In this document: one piece after another, positions 18,263 to 27,132 of the stretch
Position numbering within the stretch: position 1 is the stretch's first letter
Layout: each line of letters opens with the position of its first letter
Origin: Rhodospirillales bacterium
GTDB lineage: Bacteria; Pseudomonadota; Alphaproteobacteria; Rhodospirillales; Defluviicoccaceae
Length of the DNA: 51,418 nt
Assembly (NCBI GenBank): GCA_007694935.1
Contig: REES01000034.1
Span: 1 to 51,418, forward strand
Direction of reading: 5' to 3'
Position numbers and translations under genes: made by a program
Notes under the pieces: generated by a model
Databases searched by the model: none
Told to the model about the DNA's origin: nothing
The model's input: only the letters and a program-made list of their open reading frames with translations

Positions 18263-19084
18263 ATGGACCGACGTGACACACCGTTTCTGATCCTCCTGGC
18301 CTTGCCCGCTGTCATCGTCTTCAGTGCGTTCTTTCTGTTGCCGCTTGCGCGGCTGGTCATGGTGGTGGGGGAGGGGCGTGATGGTCTCGCCACCTATGCC
18401 GTCGTCCTTACCCACCCGCGCTACCTGGAGAGCCTGGTCGCGACCATGGTCCTGTCGGCAGGAGTGACGGCGGTCACTCTGGCACTCTGCGGTGTCGTCG
18501 GAGTGTTCCTGACCCGCAACCGCTTCTTCGGCCAGCGGCTGGTGGTGGCGATGCTGACCCTGCCGCTGTCCTTCCCCGGCGTGGTGGTCGGCTTCATGAT
18601 CATCATGCTGGCGGGTCGCCAGGGTCTGATCGGCGACCTGACCCAAGCGCTGACCGGCAACCGGCTGGTGTTCGCGTATTCCATGGCGGGTCTGTTCGTC
18701 GCCTACGTCTACTTCTCCATCCCGCGGGTCATCCTCACGGTGATGGCGGCGGCGGAAAAGCTGGATCGGCGGGTGGAGGAGGCAGCCCGGTCCCTCGGCG
18801 CTTCAACTTGGCGGGTCACGCGGGACGTTATCATCCCTGGCCTGGCCCCCGCCCTGGTGTCGTCCGGCGCCATCTGCTTCGCGACAGCCATGGGGGCGTT
18901 CGGCACTGCCTTCACCCTGGCGACCCGGATCGACGTGCTGCCGATGGTGATCTACACCGAGTTCACCTTGAACGCGAACATCGCGGTTGCCGCCAGCCTT
19001 AGCATCGTTCTTGGCATCATCACCTGGGTGGCCTTGGCGATCGCCCGCTCGCTCGCCGGCACCACCGTCTCGGCAGCGGCATGA
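18263..19084 (+). CDS. ABC transporter permease (first)
   Basis: 273-residue inner-membrane permease with about six helices. The EAA loop reads E-E-A-A-R-S-L-G-A-S-T-W-R-V-T (about residues 172-186), which docks to the ATPase. It resembles the PotB/CysT-type permeases used with polyamine, sulfate and phosphonate importers. An 87-base gap separates it from the binding protein gene. The stop is followed 13 bases later by the GTG of the partner permease. Confidence 0.9.
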   Translation: MDRRDTPFLILLALPAVIVFSAFFLLPLARLVMVVGEGRDGLATYAVVLTHPRYLESLVATMVLSAGVTAVTLALCGVVGVFLTRNRFFGQRLVVAMLTLPLSFPGVVVGFMIIMLAGRQGLIGDLTQALTGNRLVFAYSMAGLFVAYVYFSIPRVILTVMAAAEKLDRRVEEAARSLGASTWRVTRDVIIPGLAPALVSSGAICFATAMGAFGTAFTLATRIDVLPMVIYTEFTLNANIAVAASLSIVLGIITWVALAIARSLAGTTVSAAA

Positions 19085-19097
19085 AGGGTATTTTTTC

Positions 19098-19916
19098 GTG
19101 AACTGGCGTTTCATCGTTCCGCTGTTTCTGACACTTTTGTTATGTGCCTTCCTGATGATTCCGGTGGGGCTGTCGGTGACCGCCGGGCTCACCGTCAATT
19201 TTTTCCAGGGTGTGGAAAGCGGGCTCACCCTGCGCTGGGTGGCAGAGGTATGGCGGCTGTACGAGGGGACGATCTACCTCTCCCTGTTGATCGCAGTCAG
19301 CTGCCTGGGGGTGACCCTGGTCCTGGGCGTGCCGATGGCCTACGTGCTGGCCAAGCGGCGGAGCCGTCTCACCCGGCTGCTGGAGGAGCTTCTGGTGATG
19401 CCGGTGGCGGTGCCAGGACTCGCCATTGCCTTGGCGTTGCTGATCACCTTCGGCGGGTTTCGCGAGTTCCGGATGAGCTGGGCGTTCATCCTGGTCGGGC
19501 ATGTGCTGTTCACGCTGCCGTTCATGGTGCGCGCGGTGCTGGCGGTGCTCTCGTCCATCGACCTGAAGGGGCTGGAGGAGGGCGCGCGCAGCCTCGGTGC
19601 CGGATTCTTCCGCCGGTTCTTCCAGGTGGTGCTGCCCAACTGCAAGTCCGGCATCGTCGCCGGGTCGCTGATGGTGGTGACGCTGTCGGTGGGCGAGTTC
19701 AACCTCACCTGGATGCTGCACACGCCGCTCACCAAAACCCTGCCGGTGGGTCTCGCCGACAGCTACGCCTCCATGCGGCTGGAGATCGGCAGCGCCTACA
19801 CGCTGGTGTTTTTTCTGATGCTGGTCCCGCTGCTGGTCGCCTTGCAGTGGCTGGGTGGCCCGACGTCGCCGCGGCGGCGTTCATCCATCGATCCGAACCG
19901 GCGCCGTCGACCATGA
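19098..19916 (+). CDS. ABC transporter permease (second)
   Basis: 272-residue partner permease with six predicted helices and an EAA loop E-E-G-A-R-S-L-G-A-G-F-F-R-R-F (about 158-172), similar to PotC-type proteins. The start is taken as GTG at 19098: a GAAGGG Shine-Dalgarno lies nine bases upstream and the first helix begins immediately. Longer in-frame starts would be antisense-like, Pro/Arg-rich sequence. The TGA overlaps the ATPase ATG as ATGA. Confidence 0.88.
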   Translation: MNWRFIVPLFLTLLLCAFLMIPVGLSVTAGLTVNFFQGVESGLTLRWVAEVWRLYEGTIYLSLLIAVSCLGVTLVLGVPMAYVLAKRRSRLTRLLEELLVMPVAVPGLAIALALLITFGGFREFRMSWAFILVGHVLFTLPFMVRAVLAVLSSIDLKGLEEGARSLGAGFFRRFFQVVLPNCKSGIVAGSLMVVTLSVGEFNLTWMLHTPLTKTLPVGLADSYASMRLEIGSAYTLVFFLMLVPLLVALQWLGGPTSPRRRSSIDPNRRRRP

Positions 19917-20992
19917 CCGGGCCGGGGCTCGACATCCGCCTCGTCGCCTGCGCCAAGACCTTCACCGACGGCACCCGGGCGCTCGAGCCGCTCGACCTCG
20001 ACATCGCTGCCGGGGAGACGGTGGTCTTTCTCGGCCCCTCAGGCTGCGGCAAGACCACGACGCTTCGAATCATCGCCGGGTTGGAACGGCCCGATCCGGG
20101 CGGGCGGGTGGTCTTTGCCGGTCGGGATGTCACGCCGCTGCCGGTGGAGAAACGGGACATCGGCATGGTTTTCCAGTCCTATGCACTGTTCCCCAACATG
20201 GACGTGGCCGGCAACGTCGGCTACGGGCTGAAGGTGCGACGGATTCCGGCGGTGGATCGGCGACGGCGAGTCGCTGAAATGCTGGAGATGATGCATATCA
20301 CGGAACTGGCCGCCCGGTCCGTCGACCAGCTCTCCGGGGGCCAGAAGCAACGCGTGGCACTGGCCAGGGCGCTGGCGGTTCGGCCCCGGGTCCTGCTGCT
20401 GGATGAACCGCTGACCGCGCTGGATGCGAAGCTGCGAGAGGAACTGCGGATCGAGATCGACCGGCTGCTCCGCAACCTTGGCATCACCGCCGTCTACGTC
20501 ACCCATGACCAAGCGGAGGCGATGGCCCTCGGCGACCGCATCGTGGTCATGGAGCGCGGCCGGGTCGCCCAGGTGGGCACGCCCCGCGAGGTGTACCTCT
20601 CGCCAGCCAATCCGTTCGTGGCCCGGTTCATCGGCACCCTCAATGTGGTCTCGGGCGAGGCGGCGGATGGCCATCTGCACCTGCCGGGGGGTCGGCTGGC
20701 GCTGAACGGCGCCGGCTCGATACCGGCGTCCGGCCGGCTCAGTGTTGCGTTCCGGCCCGAAGCGGTTGCGGTGATTCCGCTGATCAATCCCGGTGACCAG
20801 CCGCACCCTGACGGCGGCCTCATCGGCACGGTCACCGCGGCCTTCTTCCTCGGCGATCATATCCGGTTGGTGATCGACGGGGCAGGGGAGTCGGCAATCG
20901 TCGCCCTTGCCCCCAACCACCATCGGTTCACCCCGGGCGACCGGGTTCACCTCGCCGTAGATGGCGGCGCCATGCCGTTCGCCGAGGGCTGA
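19913..20992 (+). CDS. ABC transporter ATP-binding protein
   Basis: 359-residue ATPase of the PotA/UgpC-like importer group. Walker A G-P-S-G-C-G-K-T-T is at 41-49, the Q-loop at M-V-F-Q-S-Y, the signature L-S-G-G-Q at 140-144, Walker B L-L-L-D-E-P near 161-166 and the H-loop in V-T-H-D. After residue 240 there is a TOBE-type C-terminal domain, common in importers of oxyanions, polyamines and glycerol phosphates. It is translationally coupled to the preceding permease and followed 28 bases later by the phosphodiesterase gene. Confidence 0.93.
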   Translation: MTGPGLDIRLVACAKTFTDGTRALEPLDLDIAAGETVVFLGPSGCGKTTTLRIIAGLERPDPGGRVVFAGRDVTPLPVEKRDIGMVFQSYALFPNMDVAGNVGYGLKVRRIPAVDRRRRVAEMLEMMHITELAARSVDQLSGGQKQRVALARALAVRPRVLLLDEPLTALDAKLREELRIEIDRLLRNLGITAVYVTHDQAEAMALGDRIVVMERGRVAQVGTPREVYLSPANPFVARFIGTLNVVSGEAADGHLHLPGGRLALNGAGSIPASGRLSVAFRPEAVAVIPLINPGDQPHPDGGLIGTVTAAFFLGDHIRLVIDGAGESAIVALAPNHHRFTPGDRVHLAVDGGAMPFAEG

Positions 20993-21020
20993 ACGCGACT
21001 GGAATGAAGATGGCTGGCCG

Positions 21021-21839
21021 ATGCTGATCGCACAAATTTCCGACCTTCACGTAACCGCCAATGGCCGACTTGCCTACCAGCGGGTGGACACGGTCGCGGC
21101 CGTGGAGGCTTGCGTCCGTCATCTCAACGGGCTGAAGCCACAGCCCGATGTGATCGTGGCGACCGGCGACCTGGTGGATTGCGGCCTGGATGCGGAATAC
21201 CAGGTGCTGAAGGCGCTTCTGGCGCCGCTCGGCCGGCCGGTCCTGGTGATCCCCGGCAACCACGACGACCGCGCCGCCCTGTCACGCGCCTTCCGCGACG
21301 CCCCTTACCTGCCCGGCACTGATGGCTTCCTGCATTATGTCGTGGAGGATTGGCCAGTGCGGCTGATCGGCATCGACACCGTGGTCCCGGGCGCGGGGCA
21401 TGGTGCATTGTGCGCCGACCGGCTGCGGTGGCTCGCCGACGTCCTGGCCAAAGCACCGGACACGCCGACGGTGGTGATGATGCATCATCCGCCCTTTCGC
21501 ACCGGTATCGTGCACATGGACGAGATCGGACTGCTGGAAGGAACGCTGGATCTGTCGGCCATCATCGCCGGGCATCCGAACGTGGAGCGCATCCTGTGCG
21601 GTCATGTCCACCGGGCGGTGGAGCGGCGCTTCGCCGGGACGATCGCCAGCATCTGCCCCAGCACGAGTCATCAGGTCGCACTGGACCTGCGGCCGGGAGC
21701 GGAGGCCACCTTCGCCCTGGAGCCGCCGGCGGTGCAACTGCACCTCTGGACCGGTGACGGCATCGTCAGCCATACCAGCATCATCGGCGGCTTTCCGGGT
21801 CCTTACCCCTTTTTTGCCGATGGGACCCTGATCACGTGA
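21021..21839 (+). CDS. GpdQ-like metallophosphodiesterase
   Basis: 272-residue cytosolic calcineurin-like phosphoesterase with all dinuclear-metal motifs: D-L-H near residue 8, G-D-L-V-D near 49, G-N-H-D-D near 79, H-H-P-P near 156 and G-H-V-H near 194. The order and the segments around N-H-D-D and H-H-P-P resemble GpdQ (glycerophosphodiesterase) and class III cyclic nucleotide phosphodiesterases. As the last gene of an ABC importer operon it probably cleaves the imported phosphodiester; a role on cAMP cannot be excluded. The ATG at 21021 starts directly with the first beta-strand. No signal peptide is seen. Confidence 0.87.
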   Translation: MLIAQISDLHVTANGRLAYQRVDTVAAVEACVRHLNGLKPQPDVIVATGDLVDCGLDAEYQVLKALLAPLGRPVLVIPGNHDDRAALSRAFRDAPYLPGTDGFLHYVVEDWPVRLIGIDTVVPGAGHGALCADRLRWLADVLAKAPDTPTVVMMHHPPFRTGIVHMDEIGLLEGTLDLSAIIAGHPNVERILCGHVHRAVERRFAGTIASICPSTSHQVALDLRPGAEATFALEPPAVQLHLWTGDGIVSHTSIIGGFPGPYPFFADGTLIT

Positions 21840-21841
21840 CG

Positions 21842-21855
21842 ACGGCTAACGCCGT
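21842..21855. terminator. Short hairpin between convergent genes
   Basis: ACGGC-TAAC-GCCGT forms a perfect 5-bp stem that fills the 16-base gap between the phosphodiesterase stop and the msrB stop. It could serve as a bidirectional 3' end signal. No T-run follows on either strand, so intrinsic termination is uncertain. Confidence 0.3.
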
Positions 21856-22263
21856 TCAAACCGCCGGATCCGTCGGGCGCAGCTTCAGCGACACCGAATT
21901 GATGCAGTAGCGTTCCCCGGTCGGGGCCGGTCCATCCGGAAACACGTGGCCAAGATGGGCGCCGCACCGGCTGCAATGCACCTCAGTCCGGGTCATGCCG
22001 AAGCTGCGGTCGACCTCGGTTCCAATACGGGCAGGGTCGACAGGCTTCCAGAAGCTGGGCCAGCCGCTGCCGGAATCGTACTTGGCGTCGGAGCCGAACA
22101 GCTCCTCCCCGCAGCAGGCACACAGATAGGTCCCCTGCGTCTTGGTGTTCCAGTAGGCGCCGGTGAAGGCCGGCTCTGTCCCCTTCTGCCGGCACACGGC
22201 GAACTGCTCCGGGGTCAGCTCGGCGCGCCACTCCGCTTCGGATTTATCGAGTCTGTCGTTCAT
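21856..22263 (-). CDS. msrB: Peptide-methionine (R)-S-oxide reductase MsrB
   Basis: 135-residue repair enzyme reducing methionine-R-sulfoxide. It has the two zinc CxxC pairs (Cys 48/51 and 97/100), the G-S-G-W-P-S-F-W block and the catalytic Cys 120 in R-Y-C-I-N-S. No signal peptide is visible from the ATG at 22263, so it is cytosolic. Longer in-frame sequence upstream is not conserved-looking. It is convergent with the phosphodiesterase and divergent from a small cytochrome c gene. The 283-base gap to that gene contains a tandem 10-bp duplication (GTGCGACCCC, 22371-22390). Confidence 0.93.
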   Translation of the reverse strand: MNDRLDKSEAEWRAELTPEQFAVCRQKGTEPAFTGAYWNTKTQGTYLCACCGEELFGSDAKYDSGSGWPSFWKPVDPARIGTEVDRSFGMTRTEVHCSRCGAHLGHVFPDGPAPTGERYCINSVSLKLRPTDPAV

Positions 22264-22546
22264 GGTTCCATCCTCGCCCAAGCTGGCCTCTGCCTGACCT
22301 TCGAAATGTCGCGCCGACCGGGCACTTTCAAGCGCCGCCACCGGTGCTTCGCCGGTCACGGTGAGATGCCGTGCGACCCCGTGCGACCCCTCGAGGGGAG
22401 TGCGCCCCGTCGGTAGCGGCGAGCGGAGGGGCCCGCGCCTCGTCAGGGCGTCGTCCGCAGCTTTCGCGTCAGGCCCGCCGGTGCTAGCATCAAAAGTTAC
22501 AATGACGGACATGTCCTTCGTCGCCGGCCGAGATGGAGTAAATACA

Positions 22547-22951
22547 ATGATGAGTCGCATCAAGCGGTTCGCGCGTCCTGTTCCAACCCTGACCGCCGCC
22601 GCCCTGGCAGCCGCCTTGCTGCCGGGTTCCGTTGCGCAAGCCGCGGAACAGGTGAGTTTCGCGCTGGACGTGCGGCCGATCCTGGAGAGCCGTTGCGTCT
22701 CCTGCCACCAGCCGGGTAGTGCCGGCTACGAGGAAAGTGGCCTCGACCTCACCAGCTACGAGGGCCTGATGGCCGGCACCAGGCACGGGCCCATCGTGGT
22801 GCCGGGAGATCCGGTCACCAGTAACCTCAACGTGCTGATCGAGGGCAGGGCGGCACCGGAACTGCTGATGCCCCACGACGAGCGGCCCCTTCTGCGGCAC
22901 CAGCAATTGATCATCCGCGACTGGGTTCGACAGGGCGCACGGCCCAACTGA
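22547..22951 (+). CDS. Small periplasmic single-haem cytochrome c-domain protein
   Basis: 134 residues: a signal peptide of about 32 residues (cleavage near A-Q-A-A) followed by one haem-binding motif C-V-S-C-H, in the context V-R-P-I-L-E-S-R-C. This is typical of planctomycete-type cytochrome c domains (PSCyt1). A later Met (L-L-M-P-H) could be the sixth haem ligand. GGAG lies eight bases before the first of two ATGs. It stands alone between msrB and the region downstream of the bc1 genes, so its electron partner is unknown. Confidence 0.75.
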   Translation: MMSRIKRFARPVPTLTAAALAAALLPGSVAQAAEQVSFALDVRPILESRCVSCHQPGSAGYEESGLDLTSYEGLMAGTRHGPIVVPGDPVTSNLNVLIEGRAAPELLMPHDERPLLRHQQLIIRDWVRQGARPN

Positions 22952-23037
22952 CGGTTCGAGAGTGCCAAGCTGCGCGTGATCGGAAATGGCGGCGATGGCC
23001 GCGTGCCCACCGGCACAGCGGCTCGCCGTCACCCGGA

Positions 23038-23607
23038 TCAACGAGGCTCGGAAAACGCGCTGCGGAGCGCCGCCATGTGCGGCCGCACGGCATCGGTATC
23101 GCTTGGCGGCGCCTGGAAGCGATCGAGGACGGCGGCGCTCGCGGTCAACTCGCCAAGCAAGGCCTCCCGGTCCTCGGGGGTCAGCCGCGGGTTGTTTTCC
23201 ACCGCGCGGCGGGCCCGTTCGATGCGTCGGGCCAGGGCCTCCGGCTGATCACGAAAGTGCACGGTCGCGTACGCTCTCGCCACCCGGTCGGCGACCACTG
23301 CCCAGGCCTCCGGGCTGGAGAAACCACCTTCAGCGACCGCCCGACTCAGGGCATCGTACGCCGGCGAGGGTCGCAAGCGATCGACAGCGGCGGAGAAGGG
23401 CTGGCGCGACTTCGATTGGAGTGGTCGACCGATCACGGCAAAGACCGGTTCAAGCTCCCGCGGGTGTGCCGAGGCGAGCGACCTGAATGGCGTGATCGTG
23501 GCGATGAACCGCTCGACGTCGCTTGGCGTCAGATCGGCGCGCACACCGGGCGCAAATGCGGCAAGTGCCAGCGCCACGGCGACGAGGGAAAACAGCGTTC
23601 TCGACAT
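23038..23607 (-). CDS. Secreted protein of unknown function
   Basis: 189 residues with a clear signal peptide (1-24, ending V-R-A). The mature part is helical and Arg/Ala-rich, with no cysteines and no catalytic motif I recognise. A GGGAG Shine-Dalgarno precedes the ATG. It lies 108 bases downstream of petC on the same strand, but a hairpin (23669-23694) stands between them, so it may have its own transcript. Location in the periplasm is the only supportable statement. Confidence 0.65.
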   Translation of the reverse strand: MSRTLFSLVAVALALAAFAPGVRADLTPSDVERFIATITPFRSLASAHPRELEPVFAVIGRPLQSKSRQPFSAAVDRLRPSPAYDALSRAVAEGGFSSPEAWAVVADRVARAYATVHFRDQPEALARRIERARRAVENNPRLTPEDREALLGELTASAAVLDRFQAPPSDTDAVRPHMAALRSAFSEPR

Positions 23608-23668
23608 GATCTCCCGGCCAGTGACGGAGGTGAGGACGTCTCGGCAATGCGCCGCACATCCCCGGTTC

Positions 23669-23694
23669 GCCGAGGCGTCGTCGCGAGCCTCGGC
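23669..23694 (-). terminator. Hairpin after the cytochrome bc1 operon
   Basis: GCCGAGGC (23669-23676) and GCCTCGGC (23687-23694) form a perfect 8-bp GC stem with a 10-base loop, 21 bases beyond the petC stop on the minus strand. There is no T-tract, so it may act as an attenuator or RNA-stability element instead of a classical intrinsic terminator. Confidence 0.45.
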
Positions 23695-23715
23695 TGACCG
23701 GTGTTCTCCCCATAG

Positions 23716-24483
23716 CTAGTGTACGTCCGACCAGATCTTCTTCTTCAGCGCGAACAGCAGCCCGGTCAGGACGATCACGAACAGGACGACCTTGACCCCA
23801 AGACGGTTCCGCTCTTCCAGTTCGGGTTCGGCGGTCCAAGCCAGGAAGGTCACCAGATCCCTGGCGTATTGCTCCACCGTCTCGGGCGACCCGTCTTCGT
23901 ACGTGATGGCGCCCTCGAACAGCGGCGGCGCCATGGCGATCTGCTGACCGGGAAACCATTCGTTGAAGTACATGCCGGGCATCAACTCGACATCCTCCGG
24001 CGGCTCGTCACGGTAGCCGGTGAGCAGGGCATACACGTAATCGTGCCCGAAAAAGCGCGCCCGTGTCATCAGGGAGAGCTCGGGCGGGTACGCGCCGTTG
24101 TTGGCCGCCCGCGCCGCCTGCTCGTTGGGGAAAGGCGGCGGAATGCGATCGGCCGGCCGGGCCGCGCGCATGAACATGTCACCCAGGTCGTCCGGCCCGT
24201 CCTCCACCTGGTAACCCTCGGCGATGGCCTCCACCTCCTCGGGGCTCAGCCCGATGCCAGTGAGGTTGCGGAAGTGGATGAACTCCAAAGCATGGCAGCT
24301 CTGGCAGGCTTGCTGAAACACCTGGAAGCCGCGCTGCTGGGCGCCGCGGTCGAAGGTGCCGAACAGGCCGCTGAAGCCCCACTCCTGGGCGGGAGGTCTC
24401 GGTGCTTCGGCGGCAAACGCAGTGGTCGTGACAGTGACGACGGCGAGCGCGGTCGCCGCGAGGGTGGTGAACTTGGTCAACAT
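23716..24483 (-). CDS. petC: Cytochrome c1 of the bc1 complex
   Basis: 255-residue haem subunit of ubiquinol:cytochrome c reductase. A signal peptide (1-24) precedes the haem motif C-Q-S-C-H (Cys 60, Cys 63, His 64). The axial methionine is in I-A-M-A-P-P-L, and one C-terminal anchor helix is followed by L-K-K-K-I-W. It transfers electrons from the Rieske centre to a soluble cytochrome c. Its ATG overlaps the petB stop by one base (TAATG). Confidence 0.95.
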   Translation of the reverse strand: MLTKFTTLAATALAVVTVTTTAFAAEAPRPPAQEWGFSGLFGTFDRGAQQRGFQVFQQACQSCHALEFIHFRNLTGIGLSPEEVEAIAEGYQVEDGPDDLGDMFMRAARPADRIPPPFPNEQAARAANNGAYPPELSLMTRARFFGHDYVYALLTGYRDEPPEDVELMPGMYFNEWFPGQQIAMAPPLFEGAITYEDGSPETVEQYARDLVTFLAWTAEPELEERNRLGVKVVLFVIVLTGLLFALKKKIWSDVH

Positions 24484-25745
24484 TACTCGGCGGCCTCCGG
24501 AACAGGGCTGTGCCCCTTGCTGACGACGGCTTCGCTGATGCTGGACGGCAAGGCCAGCGGCTTCTCGAATATCCCCAGCAGCGGCAGGATCACCAGGAAG
24601 TACCCGAAGTAGTAGGCGGTGGAGGCCTGGCTCAAGGGGATCCAGAAGCCTTCGGCCGGGTTGCCGCCGACCACGCCCAAAACAAAGCAGTTCAGGACGA
24701 AAAGCCAGAAGAACACCTTGAACACCGGGCGGAACCGACCGCTGCGTACCGGTGACCGATCGAGCCACGGCAGGAAGAGCAGAATCAGGATGGACCCGAA
24801 CATGGCGATCACGCCCAGCAGCTTGGCCGACAGGAACCAGATGTCGAACGTGAATGCCCGCAGGATGGCGTAGAAGGGCAGGAAGTACCATTCCGGGACG
24901 ATGTGTGCGGGCGTCTGCAGCGGGTCTGCCTTCATGTAGTTGTCCGGCTCACCGAAGAAATCCGGAGCAAAGAACGAGAAACCCAGGAAAAAGATCAGCA
25001 AGACCCCGAGGCCGAACAGGTCCTTGATGGTGTAGTACGGCGAAAACGGGATGGTGTCCTGCGGACCCTTGATGTCGATGCCGAGCGGATTGTTGGACTT
25101 CTTGGTGTGCAGCGCCCACAGGTGCAGGAACACCAGAGCGAAGATGATGAACGGCATCAGGTAATGCAGGGCAAAGAAACGGTTCAACGTGGGGTTGTCG
25201 ACCGAAAAGCCGCCCCACAGCCACACCACGATGTCATCGCCGACCAGCGGAATCGCCGAGAACAGGCTGGTGATCACGGTGGCGCCCCAGAAGCTCATCT
25301 GCCCCCACGGCAGCACGTAGCCGGTGAACGCGGTCGCCATCATCACGAGCAGGATGATCACCCCGATCATCCAGAGGAGTTCCCGGGGCGGCTTGTAGGA
25401 CCCGTAGTAGAGCCCGCGAAAGATGTGGATGTAGACCACGATGAAGAAGAACGAGGCTCCGTTCATGTGGATGTAGCGTACCAGCCAGCCGTAGTTGACA
25501 TCACGCATGATGCGCTGGACGCTTTCGAACGCATGGTCCACGTGCGCGGTGTAGTGCATCGCCAGAAAAATGCCGGTAACGATCATGATCACCAAGACGA
25601 TGCCGGCGAGGGATCCGAAATTCCACCAGTAGTTCAAGTTCTTCGGCGATGGGTAATCGACCAGGTGCTCCCGCATCAGGGTGAACACCGGCATCCGCTC
25701 GTCCACCCAACGGACGGTGGGACTCTTCCATGTGTACTCAGCCAT
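24483..25745 (-). CDS. petB: Cytochrome b of the bc1 complex
   Basis: 420-residue membrane subunit with eight predicted helices. The P-E-W-Y motif of the quinol oxidation site is present, as are the paired haem-ligand histidines in the second and fourth helices (around H-Y-T-A-H and R-Y-I-H-M; H-Y-L-M and F-L-H-L). It is a full-length, fused cytochrome b as in other alphaproteobacteria. The ATG at 25745 follows the petA stop by 11 bases. Longer in-frame sequence overlaps petA and is not part of the protein. Confidence 0.96.
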   Translation of the reverse strand: MAEYTWKSPTVRWVDERMPVFTLMREHLVDYPSPKNLNYWWNFGSLAGIVLVIMIVTGIFLAMHYTAHVDHAFESVQRIMRDVNYGWLVRYIHMNGASFFFIVVYIHIFRGLYYGSYKPPRELLWMIGVIILLVMMATAFTGYVLPWGQMSFWGATVITSLFSAIPLVGDDIVVWLWGGFSVDNPTLNRFFALHYLMPFIIFALVFLHLWALHTKKSNNPLGIDIKGPQDTIPFSPYYTIKDLFGLGVLLIFFLGFSFFAPDFFGEPDNYMKADPLQTPAHIVPEWYFLPFYAILRAFTFDIWFLSAKLLGVIAMFGSILILLFLPWLDRSPVRSGRFRPVFKVFFWLFVLNCFVLGVVGGNPAEGFWIPLSQASTAYYFGYFLVILPLLGIFEKPLALPSSISEAVVSKGHSPVPEAAE

Positions 25746-25756
25746 CGTCGTCCCTC

Positions 25757-26311
25757 TCAGCCGATCTGGATGGTGGTGTCGTCGACGAATTCGTAGGGCG
25801 GCACCTCCAGGTTGGTCGGTGCCGGCCCGCGGCGGATGCGGCCGGAGGTGTCGTAGTGCGATCCGTGGCAGGGGCAGAACCACCCCTGGTATTCCCCTCG
25901 CGGATCGCCAGACCGCTGGCCGAGCGGGATGCAGCCGAGGTGGGTGCAAACGCCCACGACAACCAGCCACTGAGGCTCGACGACCCTGGCATCATCCGGT
26001 TCCGGGTGCATCAGATCGCCCAGTGCTGCGGCCCGGGCGGCCTCGATCTCGGCCTCCGTGCGATGGCTGATGAACACCGGTTTACCCCGCCACATCACGG
26101 TGATTCGTTGTCCGGGATCGATCGGGGCCAAGTCGACGCCGGTGGTGGCGACGGCAAGCGTGTCGGCGGCCGGGTTCATGCTGTGGATGAACGGCCAAGC
26201 TGCCAGCGCGACACCCACCACACCCACCGTGGCCGTGGTGACCAATAGAAAGTCCCGGCGCGTTTCCCCCTCATCCTGTTGGCCGGAAGGCGACGATACC
26301 GAATCTGCCAT
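25757..26311 (-). CDS. petA: Rieske iron-sulfur subunit of the bc1 complex
   Basis: 184-residue Rieske protein. A twin-arginine-type N terminus (T-R-R-D-F-L-L) leads a single membrane anchor (about 22-42). The [2Fe-2S] ligands are in C-T-H-L-G-C and C-P-C-H-G-S. The ATG at 26311 has GAGGG seven bases upstream and is preferred to a start nine residues earlier. It is the first gene of petABC. Confidence 0.95.
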   Translation of the reverse strand: MADSVSSPSGQQDEGETRRDFLLVTTATVGVVGVALAAWPFIHSMNPAADTLAVATTGVDLAPIDPGQRITVMWRGKPVFISHRTEAEIEAARAAALGDLMHPEPDDARVVEPQWLVVVGVCTHLGCIPLGQRSGDPRGEYQGWFCPCHGSHYDTSGRIRRGPAPTNLEVPPYEFVDDTTIQIG

Positions 26312-26616
26312 GGAACTGCCCTCATTATTGCCCCGCACGTGGGGAGGTAGAGCTGTCGGATGGTCAGCGGGGGAACCATCCCGACCGCGTCACGGACCAT
26401 CGTTAACGGACCATAGCCGGATCGACCGGCTGATATCAACGATTGCCGCGGGGTCTTTCGCATCTGCGAGCAGCCGCGACTGCCCCCGGGAATGCGGAAA
26501 GCAGCCGGCACAAGTGGCGCGCTTCCTATCCTCACATGGAGCCGGCAAGGTGGTCGGCAAGATGGCGCGGGGGCGTGATGCTGGCCGGGTGGCCGTGGGT
26601 TTGCTAACTCTTCGCC
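26312..26616. promoter_or_regulatory. Divergent petABC/trmL control region with a direct repeat
   Basis: The 305-base gap between divergent petA and trmL contains no convincing gene. Two copies of ACGGACCAT lie at 26392-26400 and 26406-26414, a 14-bp period, with GTTAACG at the junction, about 80-100 bases before the petA start. They could be tandem sites for a respiratory or cell-cycle regulator. I cannot assign a regulator and see no clear -35/-10 pair. Confidence 0.35.
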
Positions 26617-27132
26617 ATGCGCCTCGCTCTGTATCAGCCGGACATTCCTCAGAATGCCGGCACCTTGATTCGTACGGCCGCATGCCTCGGCCTGCCTGTC
26701 GACATTGTCGAGCCGTGCGGCTTTCTGCTCGGCGATCGGCACTTCCGTCGCGCCGGGCTCGACTACATGGAGCGGGCCGTGGTCATGAGGCACCGCTCCT
26801 GGCCGTCATTTGAGGCATTTCGGCTTGCCGGCCCCGGTCGCCGCCTGATTTTGCTGACCACCGCCGGCACCACAACCTACACGCGATTCCGATTTCGTGC
26901 CGACGATATCGTGATGGTCGGCCGGGAAACCGGCGGCGTGCCGCCGGAGGTGCACGCGGCCGCGGATGCCCGGCTTCGCATTCCCATGGTGCCGGCGGAA
27001 CGGTCGCTCAATGTCGCGGTGGCCGCAGCCATGGTCCTGGGCGAAGCACTGCGCCAGACCGCCTGGGCCGAAGAAACCGCGGCTTTTGGGCCCGGCATGC
27101 AGGACGACGTGCGGGAACACCATGACACCTGA
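26617..27132 (+). CDS. trmL: tRNA (cytidine(34)-2'-O)-methyltransferase TrmL
   Basis: 171-residue SPOUT-class RNA methyltransferase that modifies the wobble base of some leucine tRNAs. The N-terminal L-Y-Q-P-D-I-P-Q-N-A-G-T-L-I-R-T and the knot motifs G-R-E-T-G-G-V-P and I-P-M-V-P-x-x-R-S-L-N-V-A-V-A are characteristic. The product is slightly longer than usual because of an acidic C-terminal tail. Its end overlaps hemF by 11 bases. Confidence 0.9.
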   Translation: MRLALYQPDIPQNAGTLIRTAACLGLPVDIVEPCGFLLGDRHFRRAGLDYMERAVVMRHRSWPSFEAFRLAGPGRRLILLTTAGTTTYTRFRFRADDIVMVGRETGGVPPEVHAAADARLRIPMVPAERSLNVAVAAAMVLGEALRQTAWAEETAAFGPGMQDDVREHHDT

